Of a stretch of DNA of 64,000 nucleotides, positions 42,966 through 52,576 are shown piece by piece; positions within the stretch are counted from its first letter, which is position 1, and every line of letters begins with the position of its first letter. The position numbers were made by a program, and so were the translations under genes. Below the pieces are notes generated by a model. That model was not told the DNA's origin. It did no database searches and saw only the letters and a program-made list of their open reading frames with translations. Source of the DNA: Winogradskyella litoriviva (lineage in GTDB: Bacteria; Bacteroidota; Bacteroidia; Flavobacteriales; Flavobacteriaceae). The DNA lies in contig NZ_JABRWQ010000005.1 in the NCBI RefSeq assembly GCF_013249065.1, positions 248,001 to 312,000 of the forward strand, read 5' to 3'.

Positions 42966-44273
42966 TCAGAACAATGTTGGTTGTAACCATAAACTTCTAA
43001 ATTTTCTATTCGAGTCATAGCGTTCCGCTTGTAATTCAACATTAAAAGTTCTATCTCTAGGGTCGTTACCAACCCCAGCAACGTACATCCAATTGCCATA
43101 ATTGCTGTGCACGTCGTAATCTACGAGCAAAGACTCAAAATAAGCAGCACCAATGCGCCAATCTAGTTTTAATGATTTGGCAAAATATGAGGCCACATTT
43201 TGGCGTCCTCTGTTGCTCATCCAACCAGTTTCTTTGAGTTCAATCATATTAGCGTTCACAAACTCTGATTCAGTTTCGCCATTAATCCAATCTTGAATTT
43301 GTGTTTGGTTTGACGACCAATCGTAATCTTTATTAAGTATGCCTTCTAGTTTGAAGATTTGGTTACCATGTTTTAAGGACACATATTTAAAATAATCGCG
43401 CCAAATGAGTTCAAAAATGAGCCAATAGGTCGATTGATTTTTGAAGAATTCCTTTTCAAACTTTTTCACTTGCCAATAAATGGTTCTTGTTGAGATGCAG
43501 CCATTTGCCAACCAAGGCGAAAATTTTGAACTATAATCCGCACCAATTAAACCGTTTCTCGTTTTTTTGTAAAATCCTAATTTTTTAGTGTTGAAGAAAT
43601 AATCCTCAAGACGCTTATTGGCTTCGGTTCCGCCACCTTTAAAAGGAAAAGCCGAATGCGGATTGGTTTCAAATTCATGAAAGCCTAAATCGTTAAGTGT
43701 TGGTATTTTAGTGTTGTCGGTAATTCTATTACTTTCTGGATATGTTTTCGGTTGTAATTCAGGACGAATGGCAACATTCTTTTCCAGTTTTTTTCTAAAA
43801 TTGGTAAAGACTTGTGGTGTTTGTTCAATTTTAAAATTAAGGTCTTTTGGATGGTATAAAAACTGATTGTAAACTGCATGCCAGTTAATAGAATTTAATT
43901 TTGATTTAACAGCATTTTCCGTTTCTAATTCTTCTGACGTCCATTCCTTTTTAAGAAATATTGAATTGATATTATAAGTTTTACAAAGCTCTGGAATAAT
44001 AACTTCTGGTTCTTTATGATAAACTAATAAATCAATATTTAAGTTGTTGAGTTGCGCTCTTAAATCTTGTACAGATTCAATTAAAAATTTCGCTCTAAAT
44101 TTCTCGGTTTTTTTAAACCCGAATTTGTCAATAGCAAAGTGATTAGGATTGAAGCAATAAACAGCTATAATTGGATTACCGTTTTTTTGAGCTTCAAATA
44201 AAACGGCATTATCTATGGTTCTTAAGTCGTTTCTAAACCATATTAAGTTGCTACAATTTTCTGTTTTTTGCAT
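42966..44273 (-). CDS. Cryptochrome DASH
   Basis: 435 aa. DASH signature in the FAD domain: [56 protein letters not shown], then QAERYD. DASH proteins repair CPDs in single-stranded or looped DNA and may act as light sensors. The ATG lies inside the DUF2256 gene (31-nt overlap, different frame), so the two are translationally coupled. The 129-nt gap to the next gene shows no motif. Confidence 0.94.
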   Translation of the reverse strand: MQKTENCSNLIWFRNDLRTIDNAVLFEAQKNGNPIIAVYCFNPNHFAIDKFGFKKTEKFRAKFLIESVQDLRAQLNNLNIDLLVYHKEPEVIIPELCKTYNINSIFLKKEWTSEELETENAVKSKLNSINWHAVYNQFLYHPKDLNFKIEQTPQVFTNFRKKLEKNVAIRPELQPKTYPESNRITDNTKIPTLNDLGFHEFETNPHSAFPFKGGGTEANKRLEDYFFNTKKLGFYKKTRNGLIGADYSSKFSPWLANGCISTRTIYWQVKKFEKEFFKNQSTYWLIFELIWRDYFKYVSLKHGNQIFKLEGILNKDYDWSSNQTQIQDWINGETESEFVNANMIELKETGWMSNRGRQNVASYFAKSLKLDWRIGAAYFESLLVDYDVHSNYGNWMYVAGVGNDPRDRTFNVELQAERYDSNRKFRSLWLQPTLF

Positions 44274-44392
44274 CTGTCACTACAATATTTAACGTGTTCC
44301 CAATCGCGTTCCCATTTTTTGCGCCATGTAAAAGGGCGATTACAAACAGGGCAGAGCTTTGTTGGAAGATTATCCTTTTTTACACCTCTCAT
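44243..44392 (-). CDS. DUF2256 zinc-ribbon-like protein
   Basis: 49 aa, too short for most gene finders. [41 protein letters not shown]: two CxxC-type pairs (CPVC and CSDRC) around a WRKKWERDW core, typical of DUF2256. Starts on the stop of the SDR gene (ATGA) and overlaps the cryptochrome DASH start. The family is regularly next to cryptochromes; probably zinc-binding. Confidence 0.88.
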   Translation of the reverse strand: MRGVKKDNLPTKLCPVCNRPFTWRKKWERDWEHVKYCSDRCKKQKIVAT

Positions 44393-45807
44393 TTTTTTAC
44401 CAAAGCGTTAATCATACCATTAAAAACAAAAGCATGAAACGGTAAAACAGCGTACCAATATAAGCGTCCCCAAATCCCTTTAGGTCTAAAAACCGCACGT
44501 TGGTGTAATTGGTCGTCTACAATTTTAAACTCTAACCAAGCTTCGCCAGGTAAACGCATTTCTGCGAAGAGTAAAAGTCGTTTTTCTTCTTTGTTGGCAT
44601 ATAAAACGCGCCAAAAATCTAGTGCGTCGCCAGCTTCTAAATAGGTATCGCTTGTTCGGCCGCGTCTTAAACCAACACCACCAAAAAGCTTGTCCATATA
44701 TCCTCTAATTTTCCACAAACCATTAAAGCTGTACCAACCATTTCGGCCACCAATAGCCCAAATTTTATTCAGTGTAAATGCTTCGTCAGTCACTTTTCGT
44801 TGCTTCACATCTCTAAAACAACCAAATTTTGGTAATTCAATATGCTTAGATAATTGGTCTTTAAATCGTCCGCTACTCACAGCATCTTTCCAACTCGATA
44901 TCACTGCATTTTGTTCAATTTTCTGGAAGGCTAAATCCACAGCAGTTTTATAATCCATGGGTTCAATACCAATGATGCTGTTGATGTCGCTTGGTTTTCC
45001 AATGACTTCAACTTTCATGCTATCTACTAATGCTGCTGCTAATTTAAACGAGGTAGAGGTTACAAAATATAACCAATACGATGATAGTTTTGGTGTTAGT
45101 ACAGGAAGTGTAACGATGTAGCGTTTTAAACCTCTTACTTCAGCAAATTGAAGCAACATTTCTTTGTACGTGAGGACTTCTGGACCATAAATATCATAAG
45201 CATTATTATAGAGTTCGGTTTTACCTAATCCACCAGCTAAAAAGTTAAGTACATCACGAATGGCTAAAGGTTGCGTTTTGGTATTGAGCCATCTTGGTGT
45301 AATCATAAAAGGTAATTTTTCAACGATATCTCTTATAATTTCGAATGATGCACTTCCGCTACCCACTATGATTCCTGCTCTAAATGTAGTTAGTGCATAG
45401 GTTTCAGACTTTAAAGTGTTTTCAACCTGTAATCTCGATTTTAGATGTTTCGATAATGATTCGTCATTAACAATGCCGCTTAAAAAAAGCACTTGTTTAC
45501 AGTCGGTAGTTTCAACAAGGTCTTTAAAGTTTTGAGCACATTGTTGTTCTAAATCTTCAAAATCATCTGAACTTGTGGACATGGAATGAATCAAATAATA
45601 AGCAGCATCTATGTCTTTTGGTATCTCAGCATCTTCAGGTTTTAAGAAATCTACTTTTATAAAAGAGCATAAAGGATGGTCTTCGATTTCATCTGGAATT
45701 CGGTTTAAATCACGTACACAGCAAACCAACTCATGCTTATCTTCAAGTAATTGAAGGGCGAGTCTTTTGGCAATATAGCCTGTTGTGCCTGTGATTAATA
45801 TGCGCAT
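44389..45807 (-). CDS. SDR-like NAD(P)-binding protein with DUF2867 domain
   Basis: 472 aa. N-terminal Rossmann fold [19 protein letters not shown] with AAYYLIHSM and [25 protein letters not shown], of the atypical SDR class acting on nucleotide- or lipid-linked substrates. The C-terminal half (about 330-472) is DUF2867, starting near [21 protein letters not shown]. The substrate is unknown; such fusions are frequent in photolyase clusters. Confidence 0.88.
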   Translation of the reverse strand: MRILITGTTGYIAKRLALQLLEDKHELVCCVRDLNRIPDEIEDHPLCSFIKVDFLKPEDAEIPKDIDAAYYLIHSMSTSSDDFEDLEQQCAQNFKDLVETTDCKQVLFLSGIVNDESLSKHLKSRLQVENTLKSETYALTTFRAGIIVGSGSASFEIIRDIVEKLPFMITPRWLNTKTQPLAIRDVLNFLAGGLGKTELYNNAYDIYGPEVLTYKEMLLQFAEVRGLKRYIVTLPVLTPKLSSYWLYFVTSTSFKLAAALVDSMKVEVIGKPSDINSIIGIEPMDYKTAVDLAFQKIEQNAVISSWKDAVSSGRFKDQLSKHIELPKFGCFRDVKQRKVTDEAFTLNKIWAIGGRNGWYSFNGLWKIRGYMDKLFGGVGLRRGRTSDTYLEAGDALDFWRVLYANKEEKRLLLFAEMRLPGEAWLEFKIVDDQLHQRAVFRPKGIWGRLYWYAVLPFHAFVFNGMINALVKK

Positions 45808-45809
45808 TA

Positions 45810-46445
45810 TTATTGAAAGTTTACAAATTCTGGTTTCGGTCTTTGGTACTCTAAACGTGTTTTTAATTCTGGAATGGCATAACCATCTAAACCATTGATA
45901 GTAGCCACGTTTCCTTTAGAAAGGTTAACAAAACCATCGTCGTTTAACAAGGTATCTTGAATGTATAGTTTTTCAATTTTACCAATAACCAAGATAGTAT
46001 TGTTCGCAGCGATAGGATATTCTTCAACAAATTGTAAGGCTAATTGTACAGGTGCATTTTTCACATAAGGTGCCCAAAATTCATCTTTATATGCTTCCGT
46101 TAATTTTGTGGTATCAAATTCTGATATGTGCGAATCGTATTTAGCCGAAGTGTGATGTGCATCTTCTATAATTTCAGAATGAATGTGATTTATAGTGTAT
46201 TTTCCTGTGTTTTTTAAATTTGAGTACGTATTACGCATTACCGTTGTTGGTCTTAAAAAGAAACCCAATAAGGCAGGATTAGAACCTAAATGCGTCACAG
46301 AACTAAACACAGCAACATTACTAATGCCATCTTCGCTTTTGGTACCAATGAGATTTGCAGATTTATAACCAGAACAACTGTTAATGAGGTTAATTCGGTA
46401 TAAATGGTCCATTTTTTCAAAGTCGTCACTGGTAAATTCTAACAT
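45810..46445 (-). CDS. Flavin reductase-like FMN-binding protein
   Basis: 211 aa. Split-barrel fold: RINLINSCSGYKSANLIGTKSEDGISNVAVFSSVTHLGSNPALLGFFLRPT is the FMN-binding signature. Likely uses NAD(P)H to reduce flavin, or is a flavin oxidoreductase for a small molecule. Its stop is 1 nt from the kinase gene start region; part of the TetR-headed operon. Confidence 0.88.
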   Translation of the reverse strand: MLEFTSDDFEKMDHLYRINLINSCSGYKSANLIGTKSEDGISNVAVFSSVTHLGSNPALLGFFLRPTTVMRNTYSNLKNTGKYTINHIHSEIIEDAHHTSAKYDSHISEFDTTKLTEAYKDEFWAPYVKNAPVQLALQFVEEYPIAANNTILVIGKIEKLYIQDTLLNDDGFVNLSKGNVATINGLDGYAIPELKTRLEYQRPKPEFVNFQ

Positions 46446-47756
46446 CTATAGATTTTTGAAATTATTGATTTTAACGTTTTTAGATTTTAAATCGAACATT
46501 AAATTATATAGTCCAAAGAAGGTTCTGTTGATGTAAATAAAGTGTTTAGAACCTCTATTACCGTTCATGTTTCTAAGTTCTGTACTTTTTGAATAGCGTT
46601 GTCCCATTTCTGAAATTTGATTGAAAAAATCAGGATTTGAAAAATCGAATTCTTCAACATGAAACGGTTTTGTAAACAAGCTTAACAACTCATGAAACAT
46701 TGCACTAAAGAATTTTATCTCTTCATCTGAATCATCTGGTCTTAAAATTTCTAATTCGTAAAGCTTTTTGGTAAACAACTTCGGATTATCGATGCATTCT
46801 TTTTCTGCTAATTCGAAATACGGAATGTAAAAATCTTCTGGAATTGTTTTCATACAGCCAAAATCGAGCGCAATTAAATCACCAGAAGCTGATATTAAGA
46901 AGTTACCAGGATGTGGGTCTGCATGCACTTTTCTCAAATTATGAATTTGAAACATGTAGAAATCCCAAAGGGCTTGGCCTAACTGATTGGCTAGAGCTTC
47001 ATCAGTATTGTGCGTTACAAATTCCGAAAGGTGTTCGCCTTTCATATAATCCATAGTAATAATGCGTTCAGACGATAAGTCTGAATAATACTTAGGAAAT
47101 TTTAAGTTAGGAATATGTTGGCAAGCATCAACAACGGCTTTACTTTGTTCTATTTCTAAAATGTAGTTGGTTTCTTCTGTGAGTTTATTTTCAACCTCTT
47201 TAAAATATTTATCAGAATCCTTTCCTTTAATATTAAACATCTTAATAGCAATAGGTTTAACCAAAGCTAAGTCTGATGCAATACTTTCCGCAACTCCAGG
47301 ATATTGGATTTTCACAGCAAATTTCTTCCCATTCTTCTCTGCAATATGGACTTGGCCAATACTGGCAGCATTAACTGAAGTTGCGTTGAAAGTATCAAAT
47401 AAATCTTCGGGATGTTTCCCAAAATATTTTTTAAATGTTTTTATAACTAGAGGTGGCGATAATGGTGGTACCGAAAATTGAGATAAAGAAAATTTCTCTA
47501 CATAAGCCTGTGGCAATATGCTTTTTTCCATGCTCAGCATTTGCGCCACTTTTAAAGCACTTCCTTTTAGTGTTTTTAAGCTATCGTAAATATCTTCTGC
47601 GTTATTCTGGTTAAGACGTTCTTTAGCATCTTCCTTAGAATTAACCATTTTATCGCCATAATATTTTAGGTAATTAACACCAACTTTTGCACCAGTAGAA
47701 ACTAATTTACTAGCTCTAGATATTTTTGAAATCGGTATGCTGTCTATAGTTTTCAT
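46446..47756 (-). CDS. AarF/ABC1/UbiB-type kinase-like protein
   Basis: 436 aa. Protein-kinase-like fold: ASIGQVH nucleotide loop, FAVKIQYPG (Lys), HADPHPGNFLI catalytic segment and LIALDFGCMK. The N-terminal KxGQ motif of the family reads KVAQ here (GSALKVAQMLS), so Ala replaces the conserved Gly. UbiB-like proteins act in isoprenoid lipid metabolism; a role in carotenoid or quinone lipids would suit the cluster (inference). Confidence 0.9.
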   Translation of the reverse strand: MKTIDSIPISKISRASKLVSTGAKVGVNYLKYYGDKMVNSKEDAKERLNQNNAEDIYDSLKTLKGSALKVAQMLSMEKSILPQAYVEKFSLSQFSVPPLSPPLVIKTFKKYFGKHPEDLFDTFNATSVNAASIGQVHIAEKNGKKFAVKIQYPGVAESIASDLALVKPIAIKMFNIKGKDSDKYFKEVENKLTEETNYILEIEQSKAVVDACQHIPNLKFPKYYSDLSSERIITMDYMKGEHLSEFVTHNTDEALANQLGQALWDFYMFQIHNLRKVHADPHPGNFLISASGDLIALDFGCMKTIPEDFYIPYFELAEKECIDNPKLFTKKLYELEILRPDDSDEEIKFFSAMFHELLSLFTKPFHVEEFDFSNPDFFNQISEMGQRYSKSTELRNMNGNRGSKHFIYINRTFFGLYNLMFDLKSKNVKINNFKNL

Positions 47757-47761
47757 AAGCG

Positions 47762-48418
47762 CTATTTGGTTTGCATTTTTTCTTTGTATAAAAATTTACC
47801 AAAGTCGATAATGCTTTTTAATGGTGTTGTATCTATTAAATCGAAACTTGTTTTTAACGATTTTTCTATAAAAATATCAGTTTTTTCGAATGAAGACGAT
47901 GAGTCGTCCATCCAAAACCTTAGCGTAACTAATAATTGAATCCATGCGGATTCTTTCAAGGCTTTATTCTGAATTTTTTCTAACTTTTCTTGTTTTAAAT
48001 CAATAGTCTTAATGTCTAAGTGTGCTACGTAATTAGTAAAGCTGTCTTTTAAATGTTTTAAGACTTTTAAAGTTTCTAATTTGTTATTGCTAGCATTTAA
48101 AGCATGAATCACATAACTTCTATTTGCCGTTAAAATCTCAAAGAAGGTAAAATAGAAACTGAGCATTTTGTTTCTGGCATCAAAAGCATGATAATCTTCA
48201 CTTTTATCAAGATTAGCAATTGTATGGTCGAAAAATATTTGAAATATAGCTTGCTCTAATGCTTCAAAAGACCCAAAGAATTCATAGAATTTCTGTTCTT
48301 CAAAATTATTGTCTTTTGCAAAAGCATAGACCGATTTTGGCTTGTGGTTGTGTGTTAAAACATAATCCATGTAAAAATCGATTAAGTTAGATTGTTTGAT
48401 TGCCTTTTTTTTTGCCAT
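47762..48418 (-). CDS. TetR-like transcriptional regulator
   Basis: 218 aa. The N-terminal three-helix DNA-binding domain (HKPKSVYAFAKDNNFEEQKFYEFFGSFEALEQAIFQIFF) resembles TetR, followed by a long helical ligand domain. First gene of the cluster and just downstream of a 30-bp dyad, so it probably regulates itself. A second element with the same ends precedes the internal operon at 39,772. Ligand unknown. Confidence 0.85.
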   Translation of the reverse strand: MAKKKAIKQSNLIDFYMDYVLTHNHKPKSVYAFAKDNNFEEQKFYEFFGSFEALEQAIFQIFFDHTIANLDKSEDYHAFDARNKMLSFYFTFFEILTANRSYVIHALNASNNKLETLKVLKHLKDSFTNYVAHLDIKTIDLKQEKLEKIQNKALKESAWIQLLVTLRFWMDDSSSSFEKTDIFIEKSLKTSFDLIDTTPLKSIIDFGKFLYKEKMQTK

Positions 48419-48441
48419 GATATATTCGTTTAAGAATGGTG

Positions 48442-48484
48442 TAAAGATAAATAATGTTTAACTATTTTAAACAATAGTTAAACA
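48442..48484 (-). promoter_or_regulatory. TetR-type operator with -7-like element
   Basis: A 30-bp dyad (48455-48484) with 12-bp perfect arms TGTTTAACTATT and AATAGTTAAACA around TTAAAC. On the minus strand, exactly 5 nt later lies TATCTTTA (48442-48449, one mismatch to TAnnTTTG), then the TetR ATG at 48418. Binding here would block the promoter. Confidence 0.72.
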
Positions 48485-48686
48485 AAATTTAACAAGAATT
48501 TATTGCTTAGCTATTTTGTGAGTGCGAAAGTGATGTCTTTAAAGATACTGATTTGTCATCTCATTATTGGTGTCTAATGCGCATCTTAAGAAAAACTAAT
48601 TGGTATTTTAAGTTTTTATTAACAAAGACAGATTGGCTTTAGGCGTAATTTTATACCCATTATAAACACACTTAACACTATAATTT

Positions 48687-49532
48687 ATGAAAAAGTTAGT
48701 ACTATTTACATTTGCGTTAACATTATTGTTTTCTGCAAATGCACAAATTAAAACACCACAACCGAGTCCTGCTGCTAAGTTAGAACAGGTTGTTGGATTA
48801 ACAGACGTTGCTATTGAATACTCTAGGCCAGCAATGAATGGCAGAACAATTTTTGGAGACCTTGTACCTTACGGTAAATTATGGAGAACAGGTGCTAATA
48901 AAAATACTATGGTAACCTTTAGCGATGCTGTAGAAATTGGAGGAAAAGAATTAAAAGCTGGTGCTTATGCCATTTTTGTTACACCTTCTGAGAAGTCTTG
49001 GGAAGTAATTTTCTATACGGATACTAATAATTGGGGAACTCCAAAGGAAATTGATGAATCTAAGGTTGCTGTAAGAGTTACTGCTGAAGTATATCCTATA
49101 GAAATGGATATTCAATCATTTACAATTTCAGTAGATGATATTACTAGTAGTTCTGCCGTTATAGGTATGATGTGGGAGAAGACTTATGTTGGTGTAGAAT
49201 TTAAAGTACCAACCGATAAAACGGTTAGTGCTGCTATAGAAAAAGTAATGGCTGGTCCTTCTGCAAATGATTATTATGCAGCAGCAATTTATTACCTTGC
49301 TGAAGGTAAAGATATAAAGCAAGCGAAAGAATGGATGGATAAAGCGATGTCTATGATTAAAGAGCCTCGCTTTTATCAATTACGTAAGCAATCTTTAATT
49401 TATGCAGCAGCAGGAGATAAGAAAGGTGCGATTGAAATTGCTAAAAAATCTTTAGAAGGTTCTAAAAAAGCCGGAAATGCAGACTATATTAAAATGAATG
49501 AAGATTCTCTTAAAGAATGGGGCGCAAAATAA
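48687..49532 (+). CDS. DUF2911 domain secreted protein
   Basis: 281 aa with a signal peptide (1-19, ANAQ). DUF2911 covers about residues 20-175: YSRPAMNGRTIFGDLVPYG, LWRTGANKNT, GAYAIFVTP and MMWEKTYVGVEFK. The C-terminal ~100 residues are helical with a TPR-like pattern. Periplasmic; function unknown, typical of flavobacteria. Transcribed divergently from the TetR gene. Confidence 0.9.
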   Translation: MKKLVLFTFALTLLFSANAQIKTPQPSPAAKLEQVVGLTDVAIEYSRPAMNGRTIFGDLVPYGKLWRTGANKNTMVTFSDAVEIGGKELKAGAYAIFVTPSEKSWEVIFYTDTNNWGTPKEIDESKVAVRVTAEVYPIEMDIQSFTISVDDITSSSAVIGMMWEKTYVGVEFKVPTDKTVSAAIEKVMAGPSANDYYAAAIYYLAEGKDIKQAKEWMDKAMSMIKEPRFYQLRKQSLIYAAAGDKKGAIEIAKKSLEGSKKAGNADYIKMNEDSLKEWGAK

Positions 49533-49564
49533 TGCTCTCTACTTAATTTATATTTAATATTCTG

Positions 49565-49596
49565 AAAAACGCAACTTTATAGGTTGCGTTTTTTTG
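49565..49596. terminator. Bidirectional intrinsic terminator
   Basis: ACGCAAC and GTTGCGT flank a 7-nt loop, with A5 before and T7 after, between the convergent DUF2911 and Gfo/Idh/MocA genes. Confidence 0.85.
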
Positions 49597-49599
49597 TTT

Positions 49600-50574
49600 T
49601 TAGTATTCTAAATCTATTAAATCTCTAACCGTGTCTAAAGTACTAATGAGTTCTTTGCTTTTTTTAAACGACATTAATGTGCTTTCCGTTTGATTGTCTC
49701 TGATTAATTGATTGAAATGTTCAATTTCAAAACTATACCCAATGGTTTTATAGTCGAAATCTATGTCTTCAGAATGACCTTTATTATCAATTAATGTAAC
49801 CGAAGAAGGCTCATGAAAACGACTATTTATTTTTATAATGCCTTCTTCACAGTAAAATATTGCTTCGGTATTGGTTTCCTTTAATAAGGTACTTTTTAAA
49901 ATTGCTTCTGCATTATTATATTTAAATAAGATATTGCATTTTGAATCTGCTCCAGATTTAAAAAACTCAGCTTTAGCTTCAATAGAATTTGGTTTTCCTA
50001 ATGTTGAAAGTGCTATAAAAATAGGGTAGATGCCTATATCTAGTAGGCTTCCGCCACCAACAGATTTATCAATTAATCTTGAAGTTTCATCATAGGTTGG
50101 GTGAAATCCAAAATCAGCTTCAAGTTTTAAGATTTGTCCAAAATGTTTGCGTTGAAGTAGCTCTAAAACATAATTAAAATGTGGAAGAAAATTGGTCCAC
50201 ATGGCTTCCATTAATAATGTATTCTTTTCTTTAGATAGTTGAATCATGTCTTCAACTTCTTGCAAGTTCATAGCGAATGGTTTTTCGCATAAAACAGGTG
50301 TATTATGCTTTAAGCATAAAGCCGTATGCATTTTATGAAAACTATGTGGTGTTGCAATATAAATGGCATCGATATTTTTGTCTTTTACAAGCTTTTCATA
50401 ACTTCCGTAAGCGACATCTGCGTGATATTGTTTTTTGAAATTTTCTGCCTTCTCTTTAGTTCTAGAGGCAATTGCATAAAAATTGCAATTAGAAACTGCG
50501 TTTAAATCGGTAGCAAATTTTGCAGCAATTTTACCTGCTCCAATAATTCCCCAATTAATAGTTGTTAATTCCAT
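49600..50574 (-). CDS. Gfo/Idh/MocA family oxidoreductase
   Basis: 324 aa. N-terminal NAD(P) fold WGIIGAGKIAAKFATDL, then YIATPHSFHKMHTALCL and VLCEKPFAMN with the conserved EKP Lys, and C-terminal domain with GGGSLLDIGIYPIF. Oxidises or reduces sugar-like substrates. One-base-adjacent to the symporter gene, suggesting uptake and conversion of the same substrate. Confidence 0.94.
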   Translation of the reverse strand: MELTTINWGIIGAGKIAAKFATDLNAVSNCNFYAIASRTKEKAENFKKQYHADVAYGSYEKLVKDKNIDAIYIATPHSFHKMHTALCLKHNTPVLCEKPFAMNLQEVEDMIQLSKEKNTLLMEAMWTNFLPHFNYVLELLQRKHFGQILKLEADFGFHPTYDETSRLIDKSVGGGSLLDIGIYPIFIALSTLGKPNSIEAKAEFFKSGADSKCNILFKYNNAEAILKSTLLKETNTEAIFYCEEGIIKINSRFHEPSSVTLIDNKGHSEDIDFDYKTIGYSFEIEHFNQLIRDNQTESTLMSFKKSKELISTLDTVRDLIDLEY

Positions 50575-52382
50575 TATACTACTTTTTTAGGCGTTAATAA
50601 TTGGATAAAATGAGCAATACTGATAACAACGACACACCCAAATAGGTTAAGCCATAAATAAGGCATCCAATCTAACCACCAACCTAAAACAACAATGGCT
50701 TGCGTAATTAAAGCACCATTAAAAACAGCATTTCCTTTGATGTGTTTAAAGAAAAATGCTAATAAAAATATACCTAAAACATTACCATAGAAAATAGAAC
50801 CAATAATGTTAACAAGCTGAATTAAATTCTCAGCCAAATCGGCAAAACAAGCAATAATTATGGCTACAATTCCCCAACCTAATGTAAATAATTTGGTCAT
50901 TTTAACCATGTGGTCGTCTCCTTTTTCTTCTTTAAGATTTCTTCCGTATAAATCAATAGAGGTTATAGTTGCTAATGCGTTAATTTCTGAAGCGGTAGAA
51001 GACATGGCAGCAGATAAAATAACAGCAAGTAATAAACCAATTAATCCTGTTGGTAGTTGATTTAGAATAAACCTAATAAACATGTAGTCTCTATCGTTAG
51101 TTTGCGTGTCTTTTGCCGCATCTTTATATAATGAAGCCAATGACGCTGATTTGGTTAAGTAGGCTTCACTTTCTGGATTAGCTTTTAGCGCTTCAACTTC
51201 TTTTTTAAGTGTATTATATTCTTTAGTATAATCTGAGTCTACGGCCTTTTTAATTAAAAATTTAGACTCTAAACGATATGTTTTTTCAATGCTATCGAGT
51301 TGAAATAATTCGTGTTTTAAACTGTTGTCTTCAGTTTTGGATAATGCTAAACTTACGCTTTGTTTTTCTTCGAATAAGACAGATTGTTTATCTTGTAGTG
51401 CTCTATATTCATCACCGTATTCTGAAGCTAAAACGGTTTGTGTTGAAGCATCTATAAAGTTTAAAGGCGAAGGGTTAAATTGATAAAAAACAAATACCAT
51501 AACGCCAACTAGTAAAATAAAGAATTGCATTGGTACTTTTAGCATACCATTAAATAGTAAGCCCATTTGCATTTCTTTCATGGATTTACCAGAAAGATAG
51601 CGTTGTACTTGACTTTGGTCTGTCCCAAAATAAGAAAGCATTAAGAATGTACCACCAATTAAACCAGTCCATACAGTATATCTGTTTTCTAAATCAAATG
51701 AGAAATCCAAAACCTGCATTTTACCTGAAGCACCTGCAATATTTATAGCATCGATAAATGAAACCTCTTCTGGAATTAAACTTATAGTAATAAATAAGGC
51801 AGCCAACATACCAGCAAAAATGACGAACATTTGTTGTTTTTGCGTAACTGTTACAGCTTTTGTTCCTCCAGAAACGGTATAAATAATTACTAATACTCCA
51901 ATGATAACGTTCAGTGTGACAATATTCCAACCAAGAACGACAGAAAGAATAATAGCCGGAGCAAATATGGTAATACCAGCAGCTAAGCCACGCTGTATTA
52001 AGAAAAGAATGGCTGTAAGACTTCGAGTTTTAAGGTCGAATCTATTTTCTAAAAATTCGTAAGCGGTATAAACTTTAAGGCGATGGTAAAGTGGAATAAA
52101 TACCAAGCATATAATAACCATGGCAATTGGGAGTCCGAAATAAAATTGAACAAATCCCATTCCATCGGAGAAAGCTTGACCCGTTGTAGAAAGAAAAGTT
52201 ATTGCACTGGCTTGTGTAGCCATTACAGATAGGCCAATAGTCCACCATTTAGAAGAATTACCTCCTTTTATATAATCTTGTGCCTTTTTTTGTCCTCTAG
52301 TTTTCCATGTGCCATAGCCAACGATAATAGCGAGGGTTGCTATTAATACTGTCCAGTCTTTCCAATCTAGAAATTGTGGCAT
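50574..52382 (-). CDS. Sodium:solute symporter (SSS family)
   Basis: 602 aa. Starts YIKGGNSSKWWTIGLSVMATQASAITFLSTTGQAFSDG, the classical SSS signature, with about 13 helices. Unusual: a hydrophilic coiled-coil insert (about residues 320-425, from YGDEYRALQDKQ to DAAKDTQT) between helices, not typical of the family's catalytic core. Co-operon with the oxidoreductase gene. Confidence 0.92.
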   Translation of the reverse strand: MPQFLDWKDWTVLIATLAIIVGYGTWKTRGQKKAQDYIKGGNSSKWWTIGLSVMATQASAITFLSTTGQAFSDGMGFVQFYFGLPIAMVIICLVFIPLYHRLKVYTAYEFLENRFDLKTRSLTAILFLIQRGLAAGITIFAPAIILSVVLGWNIVTLNVIIGVLVIIYTVSGGTKAVTVTQKQQMFVIFAGMLAALFITISLIPEEVSFIDAINIAGASGKMQVLDFSFDLENRYTVWTGLIGGTFLMLSYFGTDQSQVQRYLSGKSMKEMQMGLLFNGMLKVPMQFFILLVGVMVFVFYQFNPSPLNFIDASTQTVLASEYGDEYRALQDKQSVLFEEKQSVSLALSKTEDNSLKHELFQLDSIEKTYRLESKFLIKKAVDSDYTKEYNTLKKEVEALKANPESEAYLTKSASLASLYKDAAKDTQTNDRDYMFIRFILNQLPTGLIGLLLAVILSAAMSSTASEINALATITSIDLYGRNLKEEKGDDHMVKMTKLFTLGWGIVAIIIACFADLAENLIQLVNIIGSIFYGNVLGIFLLAFFFKHIKGNAVFNGALITQAIVVLGWWLDWMPYLWLNLFGCVVVISIAHFIQLLTPKKVV

Positions 52383-52385
52383 TAA

Positions 52386-52505
52386 TTAAGCAAATGAAGC
52401 TGTAATAAAATAAAATAAAACGATATAAAGTGCATTTGCTATTAAAACTGCAGTATACATTTTATTCCATTTTTCTTTTGGCTGAGGGTTGTTTTGGTTT
52501 TGCAT
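52386..52505 (-). CDS. Small single-helix membrane protein (39 aa)
   Basis: MQNQNNPQPKEKWNKMYTAV, then the helix LIANALYIVLFYFITASFA. Located 3 nt before the symporter gene and between it and the PIG-L gene. Size, topology and place fit a small accessory subunit of the sodium symporter. Below usual gene-calling cutoffs. Confidence 0.72.
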   Translation of the reverse strand: MQNQNNPQPKEKWNKMYTAVLIANALYIVLFYFITASFA

Positions 52506-52576
52506 TTGATTAGTTTTAAGTTGATTCTGTGGTTGTAGTATTAGGTTGTTAAGGTTATTATGTTGCTATTATTTAG

